DNA of 64,000 bases, from positions 62,001 to 126,000 of the forward strand of contig JAZUQQ010000057.1 in NCBI GenBank assembly GCA_045605765.1, written 5' to 3'. Of the stretch, positions 8,130-15,610 are shown one piece after another. This DNA is from SIG672 sp045605765 (GTDB lineage Bacteria; Bacillota; Clostridia; Oscillospirales; CAG-272). Numbering within the stretch: the first letter of the stretch is position 1; each line of letters begins with the position of its first letter. The notes under the pieces are model-generated. The model saw only the letters and a program-made list of their open reading frames with translations. It searched no databases and was not told the origin of the DNA. Position numbers and translations under genes: made by a program.

Positions 8130-8345
8130 TTAAAAAAACAATGATATATGAGAATAGTCAACATTTTCGGAAGATATGTAAATTTCTACGCGGTTATCAT
8201 ACCATTCTACTTTCCAGAATTCTGCCCAGTGTTCTTTTTTACTTACAACCACAATATATGCCTATCTATTATTGTTTGAATCTCTTTTACAAGGTTTATT
8301 AGAATTTCGTATTTTTGAAAAAATTTTTGATTTTCATATTTTACC
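8130..8345 (-). pseudogene. Relic of a small gene, frameshifted
   Basis: The 8087-8351 spacer has no intact gene, but the minus strand carries protein-like text in two frames. One reads FFQKYEILINLVKEIQTIID. After a frame change near 8255 the other continues YIVVVSKKEHWAEFWKVEWY, then DNRVEIYISSENVDYSHI, and stops at 8130-8132. The amphipathic first part and the Trp-rich second part look like a former small cytoplasmic protein that lost its start and frame. I do not recognise the family. Alternative: two unrelated random open stretches. Confidence 0.35.
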
Positions 8346-8351
8346 TTAAAT

Positions 8352-9104
8352 CTAACCCAGCAACGTATCGGTCACAAGCATAACACAAAACCCTACGAGG
8401 AGAGCGTAGGTCGCGCCACGCTCGCTTCCGTGAGCGTGAGTTTCGGGAATCATTTCGTCGCTTATAACGTAAAGCATCGTTCCTCCCGCAAAAGCGAGGG
8501 CGAAAGGCAATATCGCAGATGCGATACTAACCGCAAAATATCCGATAAGCGTTCCCACGACCTCGACGACGCCTGTCAGCATCGCAATAAGAAAGGTCCT
8601 TAACGGCTTCACGCCTGCGGCGAGCATAGGCCCGATTATTACCATACCTTCGGGGATATTTTGCAGTGCGATACCGCCTGCTATCACAAGCGCCTGAGAG
8701 GTATTATCCGACCCGAAGCCGACACCTGCTGCAATTCCCTCGGGCAAATTATGTATCGCGATAGCCGTCACAAAAAGAAGCACCTTGCTAAGGCTTGTAC
8801 CGTTATGTTCTTCTATATCAGGACCCACCATCTTATGCAAATGCGGTACGACCTTATCAATAATATTTAAACATAGAGCACCTGCAAAAATACCGCCTAT
8901 CGTAATAAGAAGCTTGAATTTTTCTCCGTACTCAAGCGACGGAATGATAAGTCCGAGAACTGCCGCCGCAAGCATAACGCCTGCCGCAAATGACAGTACT
9001 ATATCCGAAAATCTATGCGATGCTTTCTTAAAAGCAAACCCAATCAGCGACCCAAAAACGGTCGCACCACCAACGCCGAGAGCGGTCAGTAATACGAGAT
9101 TCAT
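8352..9104 (-). CDS. ZIP-family divalent metal transporter
   Basis: A 250-residue membrane transporter importing zinc, iron or manganese. It has eight predicted spans. Span IV carries HNLPEG (residues 118-123) and span V carries QNIPEG (148-153), the two metal-binding signatures of the GufA/ZupT branch. A His pair lies at HLH (88-90) and there is a late HAHGSERG motif. AAGGAG RBS. It starts 18 bp after the stop of the dehydrogenase gene and is probably co-transcribed from its promoter. Metal specificity is not visible; no Fur or Zur box was recognised. Confidence 0.9.
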   Translation of the reverse strand: MNLVLLTALGVGGATVFGSLIGFAFKKASHRFSDIVLSFAAGVMLAAAVLGLIIPSLEYGEKFKLLITIGGIFAGALCLNIIDKVVPHLHKMVGPDIEEHNGTSLSKVLLFVTAIAIHNLPEGIAAGVGFGSDNTSQALVIAGGIALQNIPEGMVIIGPMLAAGVKPLRTFLIAMLTGVVEVVGTLIGYFAVSIASAILPFALAFAGGTMLYVISDEMIPETHAHGSERGATYALLVGFCVMLVTDTLLG

Positions 9105-9122
9105 TTTATATCTCCTTATTAT

Positions 9123-10157
9123 TTAAAAACATTTTCCGTCTTTACAGTCTTTCGTACTTCCGCCGCGGTAGCAAAGCTCGTTTTCACACTGCTCTTTTTG
9201 TATCATATCAACGATATTTTTCACCGTAGTTTCGGCAATATTCGACAGTGCTTCCTCTGTCAAAAAGGCTTGATGCGAGGTAACTATAACATTCGGCATA
9301 GAGATAAGACGCGCAAGTGTATCGTCCTCTAATATATGACCCGAAAAGTCCTCGAAGAAGAAATCGGATTCTTCCTCATAAACGTCAAGGCAAGCGGCGC
9401 CCACTTTACGCGATTTGATAGCGGCGAGCAGAGCCTCGGAATCGACGAGTGCACCTCGCGAGGTGTTTAGAAGCACTACTCCGCGCTTACATTTTTCTAT
9501 CGATCCCTCGCTTATCATATGATGCGTTTCCTCGGTGAGCGGACAATGCAGAGAAATTATATCGCTCCCATTAAAAAGCTCGTCTAGAGTTACGTACTTT
9601 ACCTTGTCGCCATCTGCAAAGCCTTCTGATGGGTATTTATCGTATGCCAGTATCTTCATTCCAAATCCTTTGCAAATATTGGCAAAAACGCGACCGATCT
9701 TTCCAGTTCCAATGATACCAACAGTCTTTCCGTGAAGGTCAAAGCCTGTCATTCCCGCAAGAGAAAAGTTAAAATCACGGGTGCGGATATACGCTTTATG
9801 GATACGTCTTATCGAGGTAAGAAGAAGTGCCATGGTATGTTCTGCGACCGCGTAAGGGGAGTATGCGGGCACGCGCAGGATGTGGACCTTGCCGTAGGCA
9901 TATTTCATATCGACATTATTAAATCCCGCGCATCTCAGAGCAACTATCTTAACGCCCATATCGCAGAGTCGGTCGATGACCTTTGCATTCACAATGTCGT
10001 TTACGAAAACGCACACTCCGTCAAAACCGTTTGCAAGACCTGCGGTATCCTCGTTAAGCTTAGTCTCAAAATATTTAAAAGAGACCCCCATCGTTTCGCC
10101 ATATTTATCAAAAGACTGCTTATCGTAAGGTTTTGTGTCAAAAAAAGCGATTCTCAT
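9123..10157 (-). CDS. D-2-hydroxyacid dehydrogenase, D-lactate dehydrogenase type
   Basis: An NAD-dependent dehydrogenase of 344 residues, most like fermentative D-lactate dehydrogenases (pyruvate to D-lactate). It has RCAGFNNVD with the substrate-binding region (residues 75-83), the NAD-binding GTGKIG (150-155), LLNTSRGALVD with the catalytic Arg, and the SHQAF segment carrying the catalytic His. The EEESDFFFED insertion is typical of the LdhA branch. The C-terminus ends in a Cys-bearing tail (CKDGKCF) that could bind metal or be oxidised. GGAGG RBS. First gene of a two-gene unit with the ZIP transporter. Confidence 0.85.
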   Translation of the reverse strand: MRIAFFDTKPYDKQSFDKYGETMGVSFKYFETKLNEDTAGLANGFDGVCVFVNDIVNAKVIDRLCDMGVKIVALRCAGFNNVDMKYAYGKVHILRVPAYSPYAVAEHTMALLLTSIRRIHKAYIRTRDFNFSLAGMTGFDLHGKTVGIIGTGKIGRVFANICKGFGMKILAYDKYPSEGFADGDKVKYVTLDELFNGSDIISLHCPLTEETHHMISEGSIEKCKRGVVLLNTSRGALVDSEALLAAIKSRKVGAACLDVYEEESDFFFEDFSGHILEDDTLARLISMPNVIVTSHQAFLTEEALSNIAETTVKNIVDMIQKEQCENELCYRGGSTKDCKDGKCF

Positions 10158-10177
10158 AATCTATCCTCCTTTTTTAT

Positions 10178-10206
10178 ATTATAACACTGTTTGCTCAAAA
10201 AAACAA
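10178..10206 (-). promoter_or_regulatory. Promoter of the dehydrogenase-ZIP unit
   Basis: TTGTTT (10201-10206), 17 bp, TATAAT (10178-10183), minus strand. Confidence 0.65.
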
Positions 10207-10252
10207 CTCTTATAAGTTATTTTATTCAAACTATTACATTAAATACTCAGTT

Positions 10253-10292
10253 AAAACGAAAGAGCAACCCAAAAGGGTTGCTCTTTCGTTTT
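10253..10292 (-). terminator. Terminator of tRNA-Thr
   Basis: A perfect 18-bp stem (10253-10270 with 10275-10292) with a 4-nt loop, starting 1 nt after the tRNA and ending in a T-run on both strands. Confidence 0.9.
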
Positions 10293-10293
10293 A

Positions 10294-10366
<73 letters not shown>

Positions 10367-10401
10367 ATATTAAATTAACCATGTCTCACGACTACCTCGC
10401 T

Positions 10402-10430
10402 ATTATAGCAGAGCAAAATCAATTTGTCAA
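10402..10430 (-). promoter_or_regulatory. Promoter of tRNA-Thr
   Basis: Consensus TTGACA (10425-10430), 17 bp, TATAAT (10402-10407), minus strand. Confidence 0.85.
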
Positions 10431-10490
10431 TAGGATTTTATCGAAAAAATAAAAAAATTTCAATAAAATCCTATTTTGTCGTTTTTTAGC

Positions 10491-11081
10491 TCACGCGTTT
10501 CTTCTATGCATGATAAAGCATTTTCTTTTTCTGGCAAGTGCGTACTTTTTTATATCGCCCTCAAACACTACATTTCCCTTCACAAGTCTTGAAAGATCAT
10601 CTGGATTTATCAGCGTATATCCGGTATTAACCGAACATATTCCGTACATATCAAGCGTTTCCGCTACGAACTGCGAACAGGTATATTTTCCATCGGGCGC
10701 ATATTCCTTTTGAAGAAGATAGCAGAAAAAACCGATCATGTTATATTTGTGCGTTTGTTTATTCTCCCAAAAATCATTGAGTCGATTCTTTACGTTTTCA
10801 TACTGCTCGTCGCTTACGGGAACCTCTACTATTCTTCCGTAAAGCTCCTCGGTCAGACTATAAAATTTTTTATCAAGCTCTTCTCTGAGATAACATCCGA
10901 TAAATGGGAAAAAAGCATATTTTCTTCCGAAAGAAAACATATGGCTAATATCTCTGTCAAGCGTTATTGAGCAGTGCGTAAACTCACCCCTTGTAAAAAG
11001 TCCGATAGTATCTGAAACTATCGATTTCGGGTGAGAAAACACAACATATATGTACTTTTGAGGGGAATTATTTTTTTTCAT
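10491..11081 (-). CDS. Permuted NlpC/P60-like (YiiX-type) cysteine peptidase fold protein
   Basis: A 196-residue protein with no signal peptide. GEFTHCSITLD gives a candidate catalytic His36, and YTCSQFVAETL gives Cys135. His before Cys is the order found in circularly permuted papain-like NlpC/P60 proteins such as YiiX. Family members cleave peptide or amide bonds in peptidoglycan or other substrates, but many are uncharacterised. With no export signal, a cytoplasmic substrate is more likely. ATG has GAGAGGA upstream. Monocistronic with a strong promoter. Confidence 0.6.
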   Translation of the reverse strand: MKKNNSPQKYIYVVFSHPKSIVSDTIGLFTRGEFTHCSITLDRDISHMFSFGRKYAFFPFIGCYLREELDKKFYSLTEELYGRIVEVPVSDEQYENVKNRLNDFWENKQTHKYNMIGFFCYLLQKEYAPDGKYTCSQFVAETLDMYGICSVNTGYTLINPDDLSRLVKGNVVFEGDIKKYALARKRKCFIMHRRNA

Positions 11082-11121
11082 ACCGCGTTCCTCTCGCGCT
11101 TTTATTTAGGCATACATATAC

Positions 11122-11149
11122 ATTATACACAAAAAATCAAAAAAGTCAA
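11122..11149 (-). promoter_or_regulatory. Promoter of the NlpC/P60-like gene
   Basis: TTGACT (11144-11149), 16 bp, TATAAT (11122-11127), minus strand. Confidence 0.75.
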
Positions 11150-11209
11150 GTCCCTGCCACATCAAAGATATTAGGGAAATAAAATCTTAAAACAAAATTA
11201 AAAAAACTG

Positions 11210-11238
11210 TTGATTTTTTTAAAACACTATGTTATAAT
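11210..11238 (+). promoter_or_regulatory. Promoter of tRNA-Leu
   Basis: TTGATT (11210-11215), 17 bp, TATAAT (11233-11238), 14 bp before the tRNA. Confidence 0.8.
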
Positions 11239-11252
11239 ATCGAAGTACATTC

Positions 11253-11336
11253 GCCGGTGTGGTGGAACTGGCAGACGCGCCGGACTCAAAATCCGGTCCC
11301 GGCAACGGGGTGCGGGTTCGACCCCCGCCACCGGCA
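11253..11336 (+). tRNA. tRNA-Leu (anticodon CAA)
   Basis: An 84-nt class II tRNA. Acceptor GCCGGTG/CACCGGC; anticodon stem CCGGA/TCCGG with loop CTCAAAA giving CAA; a long variable arm; T-arm GCGGG-TTCGACC-CCCGC. CCA is not encoded. Confidence 0.95.
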
Positions 11337-11340
11337 TAAT

Positions 11341-11426
11341 ACTCGAAAACATATTTTCGAGTATTTCGTAAATTACGCATTTTCATTAACAGGTATTGTA
11401 CCCATTTGAAAATGCGTTTTAATTTT
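11341..11426 (+). terminator. Two hairpins between tRNA-Leu and the PH-domain-like gene
   Basis: The first hairpin ACTCGAAAA / TTTTCGAGT (11341-11362) has a weak tail. The second (11375-11385 with 11407-11417, ACGCATTTTCA/TGAAAATGCGT) ends in TTTAATTTTT and carries a nested GGTA/TACC pairing in its loop. They probably terminate the tRNA transcript; the second could also attenuate the next gene. Confidence 0.6.
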
Positions 11427-11458
11427 TAAATATCTTTCGAGAAAGGAGGCAAAACACT

Positions 11459-12127
11459 ATGTCCACAAAAGTTGACGTATTCGTTGATCAAAACGAAGTC
11501 GAAAAGGCAAGTCTTTATACATCGCGCCTTGTTTCCAACGGAAATTTTGGTTCTACATACTGCGTACTCACAGACAAGAGAGTATATCACAAAGGCGTTT
11601 TCTCCTCTATACTTTCAAACGGCCGTTTTGCAACCGGTGAAAATGTAATCGAGGTAAAGAAAATATCCGCAACCTCTCTTACTGTACGTAAACATCCTAT
11701 ACTGGCTATTTTAGGATTTCTCTTTCTTCTCGTTGCGGCTGCCGCTTTAGTGCTTAACGTAATGAAAGTAGAATGGTTGCCTGATGATATTGCAAAAATC
11801 GCTATCATTGGCGGTATCGTGCTTGGAATTCTTTTCTTCATTCTGTATCTTGCAGTACAGCAGAAGCTGTTTAGAATCATCTACTGCGGCGGAGAGCTTG
11901 CTCTCCAGCTCAACGGCGTTTCGGTAAAATCCATTCGCGCTTTCCGTACAGCTGTTCACGCTGCAATTTCGGATTCTTGCTGCAACAAGACCAAAGAGCC
12001 CGTTATCGAGAGCTCGTGCTCTACTACGGAAGCAACAGCTCCCGAAGCAGAAATGGAAGCTGCTCCCGAAGCTGTTGCGGAGGCAGAAGTCGAAGCCGCT
12101 CCCGCTTCAGAAGAAGCGAACGGCTAA
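11459..12127 (+). CDS. Bacterial PH-domain-like membrane protein
   Basis: A 222-residue protein. The N-terminal part (about 1-80, GSTYCVLTDKRVYHKG) has the beta-strand and TDKRVY pattern of bacterial PH-like domains. Two adjacent spans follow (about 81-103 and 117-138), then a second short strand region (QKLFRIIYCGGELALQLNGVSV). The C-terminus (about 180-222) is an Ala/Glu/Pro-rich acidic low-complexity tail. Function unknown; such proteins are often envelope sensors or scaffolds. A strong GGAGG RBS lies 10 nt upstream of the ATG. A strong terminator follows. Confidence 0.6.
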   Translation: MSTKVDVFVDQNEVEKASLYTSRLVSNGNFGSTYCVLTDKRVYHKGVFSSILSNGRFATGENVIEVKKISATSLTVRKHPILAILGFLFLLVAAAALVLNVMKVEWLPDDIAKIAIIGGIVLGILFFILYLAVQQKLFRIIYCGGELALQLNGVSVKSIRAFRTAVHAAISDSCCNKTKEPVIESSCSTTEATAPEAEMEAAPEAVAEAEVEAAPASEEANG

Positions 12128-12146
12128 GCTATTTTCGCTCAAATCA

Positions 12147-12182
12147 AAAAACCACCGACACGCTGTGTTCGGTGGTTTTTTG
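12147..12182 (+). terminator. Terminator of the PH-domain-like gene
   Basis: AAAAACCACCGA (12147-12158) pairs with TCGGTGGTTTTT (12169-12180) and ends in a T-run; probably works in both directions for the convergent gene. Confidence 0.9.
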
Positions 12183-12193
12183 GTAATATCAAG

Positions 12194-12976
12194 TTATATC
12201 TCGAAACACTCGCAAATATTATCGGCAAGTATCAGATCCTTTGCAACGACCTTTCCGCATGCGAGCGCGGCGAGGTATCTCTCAACGCCCTCGGTAATAA
12301 TGAACTTTCCGTCACAAACACTAACCTTTACCGGATCGGGAAGCTCTCCATTTTCATAGCGATTTATCAACTCGTTTACTTTCATATCAGAAATCTCAGC
12401 TCTGCTTACACACGAGAGGATCTTTCCCTGATTTTTCTCGAATTTTATAAGCTCGTCCACAAGCTTCGAGGTATTTTCAAGCGAATTATTATTTATGATA
12501 TATGAATAGTGATTTATTTTGGACATTTCGTGCTCGTATCTTTTTAGGCGAAGCTCGATGTCCTTCTCTCCCCTGCCGACAAGGCGCTCAACGAGAGTAT
12601 CCGCGCTTTCGACGTAAAGGAAGAGAGGAACTATTTTAACCTCGCCTTTAAGTATTTCACAAAGGTTAAGAGCTCCGTTTACATCGATATCCTTCATAAG
12701 AGTTTTACCGCTCGCAACGCTATCTGCGAGAAGCTGTCTCGAGGTTCCGTAGTAGTGATTGTGAACTCTCTCATACTCGTAGAAATCACCGTTCGCTATC
12801 TTTTTCTCGAATTCCTCGTCGGTTATGAAATAGTACGGAACACCGTCCTTTTCTCCCGGTCTTCTGTCTCTGGTAGTATAAGTCGGCATGATACCGTAAC
12901 CGTCATTTTGGGATATAAGGTTATTTATAACGGTATTCTTACCGACTCCCGAGCATCCCGAAAAAATCACTAGCAT
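12194..12976 (-). CDS. Guanylate-kinase domain fused to a ParB-like domain
   Basis: 260 residues. Residues 1-185 are a guanylate kinase: P-loop SGCSGVGKNT (6-15; Asn replaces the more usual Ser or Gly after the Lys), YTTRDRRPGEKDGVPYYF for GMP binding, EYERVHNHYYGT, DIDVNGA and LVGRG. Residues about 190-255 are not part of normal Gmk (about 200 residues long). They resemble the core of ParB/Srx-fold domains: ISDMKVNELINRYENGELPDP, then V, DGKFIITEGVERYLAALACGK. ParB-like folds bind CTP or ATP. GMP to GDP conversion is likely; the role of the second domain is unknown. It could be the cell's only Gmk or a specialised paralogue. Confidence 0.7.
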   Translation of the reverse strand: MLVIFSGCSGVGKNTVINNLISQNDGYGIMPTYTTRDRRPGEKDGVPYYFITDEEFEKKIANGDFYEYERVHNHYYGTSRQLLADSVASGKTLMKDIDVNGALNLCEILKGEVKIVPLFLYVESADTLVERLVGRGEKDIELRLKRYEHEMSKINHYSYIINNNSLENTSKLVDELIKFEKNQGKILSCVSRAEISDMKVNELINRYENGELPDPVKVSVCDGKFIITEGVERYLAALACGKVVAKDLILADNICECFEI

Positions 12977-13049
12977 ATATTTTCTCTCCCGATCATAAGA
13001 TAATTCTGTATTTCAAAAAAATCACGAATTTTGTCAAAACACCTAAAGT

Positions 13050-13078
13050 ATTATAACTTCTTTTTGAGTTTATGTCAA
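13050..13078 (-). promoter_or_regulatory. Promoter of the guanylate-kinase fusion gene
   Basis: TTGACA (13073-13078), 17 bp, TATAAT (13050-13055), minus strand, 74 bp before the start codon. Confidence 0.8.
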
Positions 13079-13106
13079 TAGTTTTAACATTTTTTCACAC
13101 AATTTA

Positions 13107-13135
13107 TTGACTAAACGGTGAAAATGTGTTATAAT
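13107..13135 (+). promoter_or_regulatory. Promoter of asnA
   Basis: TTGACT (13107-13112), 17 bp, TATAAT (13130-13135). The leader is only about 35 nt, so no T-box precedes asnA. Confidence 0.85.
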
Positions 13136-13175
13136 AAATTATTATTTTTTAAACAATGTTGAAAGGACGATTTTT

Positions 13176-14183
13176 ATGTCTAAATTATACATTCCCGAAG
13201 GATATCGCTCGGAGCTGAATCTCCGTCAGACACAGTCTGCGATAAAAAAGGTAAAAGACTTTTTCGAGCGTGACCTCGCCATACAGTTAAACCTGACTCG
13301 TGTTTCTGCACCGATATATGTTGAATCGTCCTCGGGTCTGAACGATACGCTCAATGGGTACGAGCGTCCTGTCAGATTCGATCTTCTCGAAAGCGGCAAG
13401 GAGTGCGAGATAGTTCATTCTCTTGCAAAATGGAAGCGTTCCGCGCTCGCGTATTACGGATTTGAGCCGGGTGAGGGTCTTTACACCGATATGTCGGCTA
13501 TCCGCCGCGACGAGGAAACCGACAACATACACTCGATCTACGTTGACCAGTGGGACTGGGAAAGAGTTATCACCGCCGAGGAGCGCACCGAGGAGGTTCT
13601 CAAACTCACTGTCAACCGCATCTACCGCGCGCTTCGTCACACCGAAAACTACATAACCGACGACTATCAGTTTATCGGGCGTCTCCTTCCCGAACACATC
13701 ACCTTTATTACGTCGCAGGAACTTGAAGATCGCTACCCGGACAAAACGGGAAAAGAGAGAGAATATCTCGCGGCAAAGGAGTATGGCGCGATATTTATTA
13801 TGAAAATAGGCGGCACTCTCAGATCGGGCAAGCCACACGACGGACGCGCTCCCGACTATGACGATTGGGAACTCAACGGCGACATTATCGTATATTATCC
13901 CGTACTTGACATAGCACTCGAGCTTTCATCTATGGGCATCCGTGTTGACGAAAAGGCTCTTCTCAGGCAGCTTGAGATCGCAGGTTGTCCCGAGCGAGCA
14001 TATCTTCCCTTCCACAAAGCGCTTCTTGAAGGCAAGCTTCCCTACACGGTAGGCGGCGGTATCGGTCAGTCAAGAATGTGTATGTTCTTCCTGAGAAAAG
14101 CACACATCGGCGAGGTTCAGTCATCTGTATGGCCGGACGACGTCCGAGAGGAATGCGCAAAAAAAGGCGTTATGATACTTTAA
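13176..14183 (+). CDS. asnA: Aspartate-ammonia ligase (asparagine synthetase A)
   Basis: Makes asparagine from aspartate, ammonia and ATP with release of AMP. The full-length 335-residue protein has a class II tRNA-synthetase-like core: APIYVESSSGLNDTLNGYERPV near the N-terminus, HSLAKWKRSALAYYGF, GLYTDMSAIRRDEETDN and YVDQWDWE, all diagnostic of AsnA. The ATP-site segment GGGIGQSRMCMFFLRKAHIGEVQSS is near the C-terminus. RBS is GAAAGGA. It is a single gene. A long inverted repeat at about 14203-14231 (CCTTTTT / AAAAAGG core) follows, but it lacks a clear T-tail. Confidence 0.97.
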   Translation: MSKLYIPEGYRSELNLRQTQSAIKKVKDFFERDLAIQLNLTRVSAPIYVESSSGLNDTLNGYERPVRFDLLESGKECEIVHSLAKWKRSALAYYGFEPGEGLYTDMSAIRRDEETDNIHSIYVDQWDWERVITAEERTEEVLKLTVNRIYRALRHTENYITDDYQFIGRLLPEHITFITSQELEDRYPDKTGKEREYLAAKEYGAIFIMKIGGTLRSGKPHDGRAPDYDDWELNGDIIVYYPVLDIALELSSMGIRVDEKALLRQLEIAGCPERAYLPFHKALLEGKLPYTVGGGIGQSRMCMFFLRKAHIGEVQSSVWPDDVREECAKKGVMIL

Positions 14184-14295
14184 CTTAGGCTCCGCTCTAA
14201 GATGGCGCTTAAACCTTTTTCAAAAAAAGGCTTAAGAATCCAAAAACCTTTATTAAAACTATTAAAACTCACAACGACCGAAACGTTTTTCGGCA

Positions 14296-14324
14296 TTGAC
14301 AATCTCAGAAATTTATTGTATAAT
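14296..14324 (+). promoter_or_regulatory. Promoter of galM
   Basis: Perfect TTGACA (14296-14301), 17 bp, perfect TATAAT (14319-14324). Confidence 0.9.
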
Positions 14325-14374
14325 CATATTTGTAATATTTGTAAGCGCATTTTGCGCGGAAAGCAGGATCTTAA

Positions 14375-15415
14375 ATGAGCACAATCAGAAAAAAATTCGG
14401 CACTATGCCAGACGGAACAAACGTTGACTGTTGCGTTCTTTCCAAAGGCGATATGACCGTAACTCTCATCGAGTACGGCGCAAGAATTGCTGACATAAAC
14501 TATAAGGGAGTTCAGACCATCGGCGGCTTTGACACGCTCGAGGGCTATCTCACTGACATCGAGCATCAGGGCTCGACCGTCGGAAGATATGCAAACCGTA
14601 TAAAGGACGGTATCTTCTATCTTAACGGAGAAAAATACATTCTTGCAAAGAACGAAAAGGGAGTCACCCACCTTCACGGCGGAAACATCGGCTACGATGT
14701 AAGAGTATGGACTCTTGCAAACGTGGATGAAAACGACGAAAAAGCCTGGGCAACCTTCACACTTGTTTCGGAGGATGGCGAGGAGGGATATCCCGGAAAT
14801 CTCGATATTGCTGTCACCTTTACACTTACCAAAGACAACGCACTTTCGATAGACTACTCGGCAACGACCGATAAAGACACCGTAATTTCGATGACTAATC
14901 ACAGTTATTTCTGCATTTCGGGTTGCGGAGAGAGCATTCTCGATCAGGAACTAACCATTGATGCGGACAAATTCGTAGCCGTTGACGATCTTCTCATTCC
15001 GATCGAAGTGAAAAGCGTCGAAAATACATATTTTGATTTCAGAAAGGCCAAGAAGATCGGTCAGGATATCGATAAATTCGACGATATTCAGCTTGCTCGC
15101 GGTGGCGGATACGATCACTGCTGGGTGCTGAACGCTCCGAGCCTTGAAAAGCCATCTGTCACTCTCTACTCAAGCAAGACGAAAATAAACGTTGACGTTT
15201 ACACGACCGAGGACGGCGTTCAGATATACGCAGGCAACTTTATGGATCAGGACAATCCTTTTTACGGAAAGCACGTACAAAAACCCCATCACTGCGTATG
15301 TATGGAATGTTGCGCACGTCCCGACTCGCCCAACCAAGAGGACTTTCCTTCGGTAGTCCTTAGAGCAGGCGATACCTACACGCAGACGACCATTTACAAA
15401 TATTCAACGAAATAA
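14375..15415 (+). CDS. galM: Aldose 1-epimerase (mutarotase)
   Basis: Interconverts alpha and beta anomers of galactose and other aldoses, feeding the Leloir pathway. 346 residues, cytoplasmic. Landmarks: GRYANRIKDGIFYLNG, HLHGGNIGYDVRVW with the first active-site His, MTNHSYFCISG with the second, and YDHCWVLN. The late MECCARPDSPNQEDFPSVVL corresponds to the usual E.Q..PDS.N..DFPS block, with Cys-Cys replacing the common small or Gln residues. It has its own near-consensus promoter and a terminator. Other Leloir genes are not in the window. Confidence 0.93.
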   Translation: MSTIRKKFGTMPDGTNVDCCVLSKGDMTVTLIEYGARIADINYKGVQTIGGFDTLEGYLTDIEHQGSTVGRYANRIKDGIFYLNGEKYILAKNEKGVTHLHGGNIGYDVRVWTLANVDENDEKAWATFTLVSEDGEEGYPGNLDIAVTFTLTKDNALSIDYSATTDKDTVISMTNHSYFCISGCGESILDQELTIDADKFVAVDDLLIPIEVKSVENTYFDFRKAKKIGQDIDKFDDIQLARGGGYDHCWVLNAPSLEKPSVTLYSSKTKINVDVYTTEDGVQIYAGNFMDQDNPFYGKHVQKPHHCVCMECCARPDSPNQEDFPSVVLRAGDTYTQTTIYKYSTK

Positions 15416-15420
15416 AGAAC

Positions 15421-15462
15421 GTCTCCCGCCTTTACAAAAAAGACGGGAGATTTCCTTTATTT
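15421..15462 (+). terminator. Terminator of galM
   Basis: TCTCCCG (15422-15428) pairs with CGGGAGA (15444-15450), followed by TTTCCTTTATTTT. Confidence 0.7.
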
Positions 15463-15610
15463 TCCACCGCATCAACTTTACTAACCGTAAGATTAGTTAC
15501 AAAGTTCAATTTCAATAAATATTTTACATTTATTCACACAGACGACACATCGGTAGTTTAAAATTATACTAAAAGGTCAAAATATCCACAAAAGGTTTAA
15601 CGGAGGTTCC

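Noticed and set aside
13136..13175. T-box upstream of asnA
   Set aside because: Only about 40 nt lie between the promoter and the start codon, and no GGTACCGCG-type sequence is present.
14203..14231. Terminator after asnA
   Set aside because: A strong hairpin exists but no T-tract follows it on the plus strand, so it is mentioned only under asnA.
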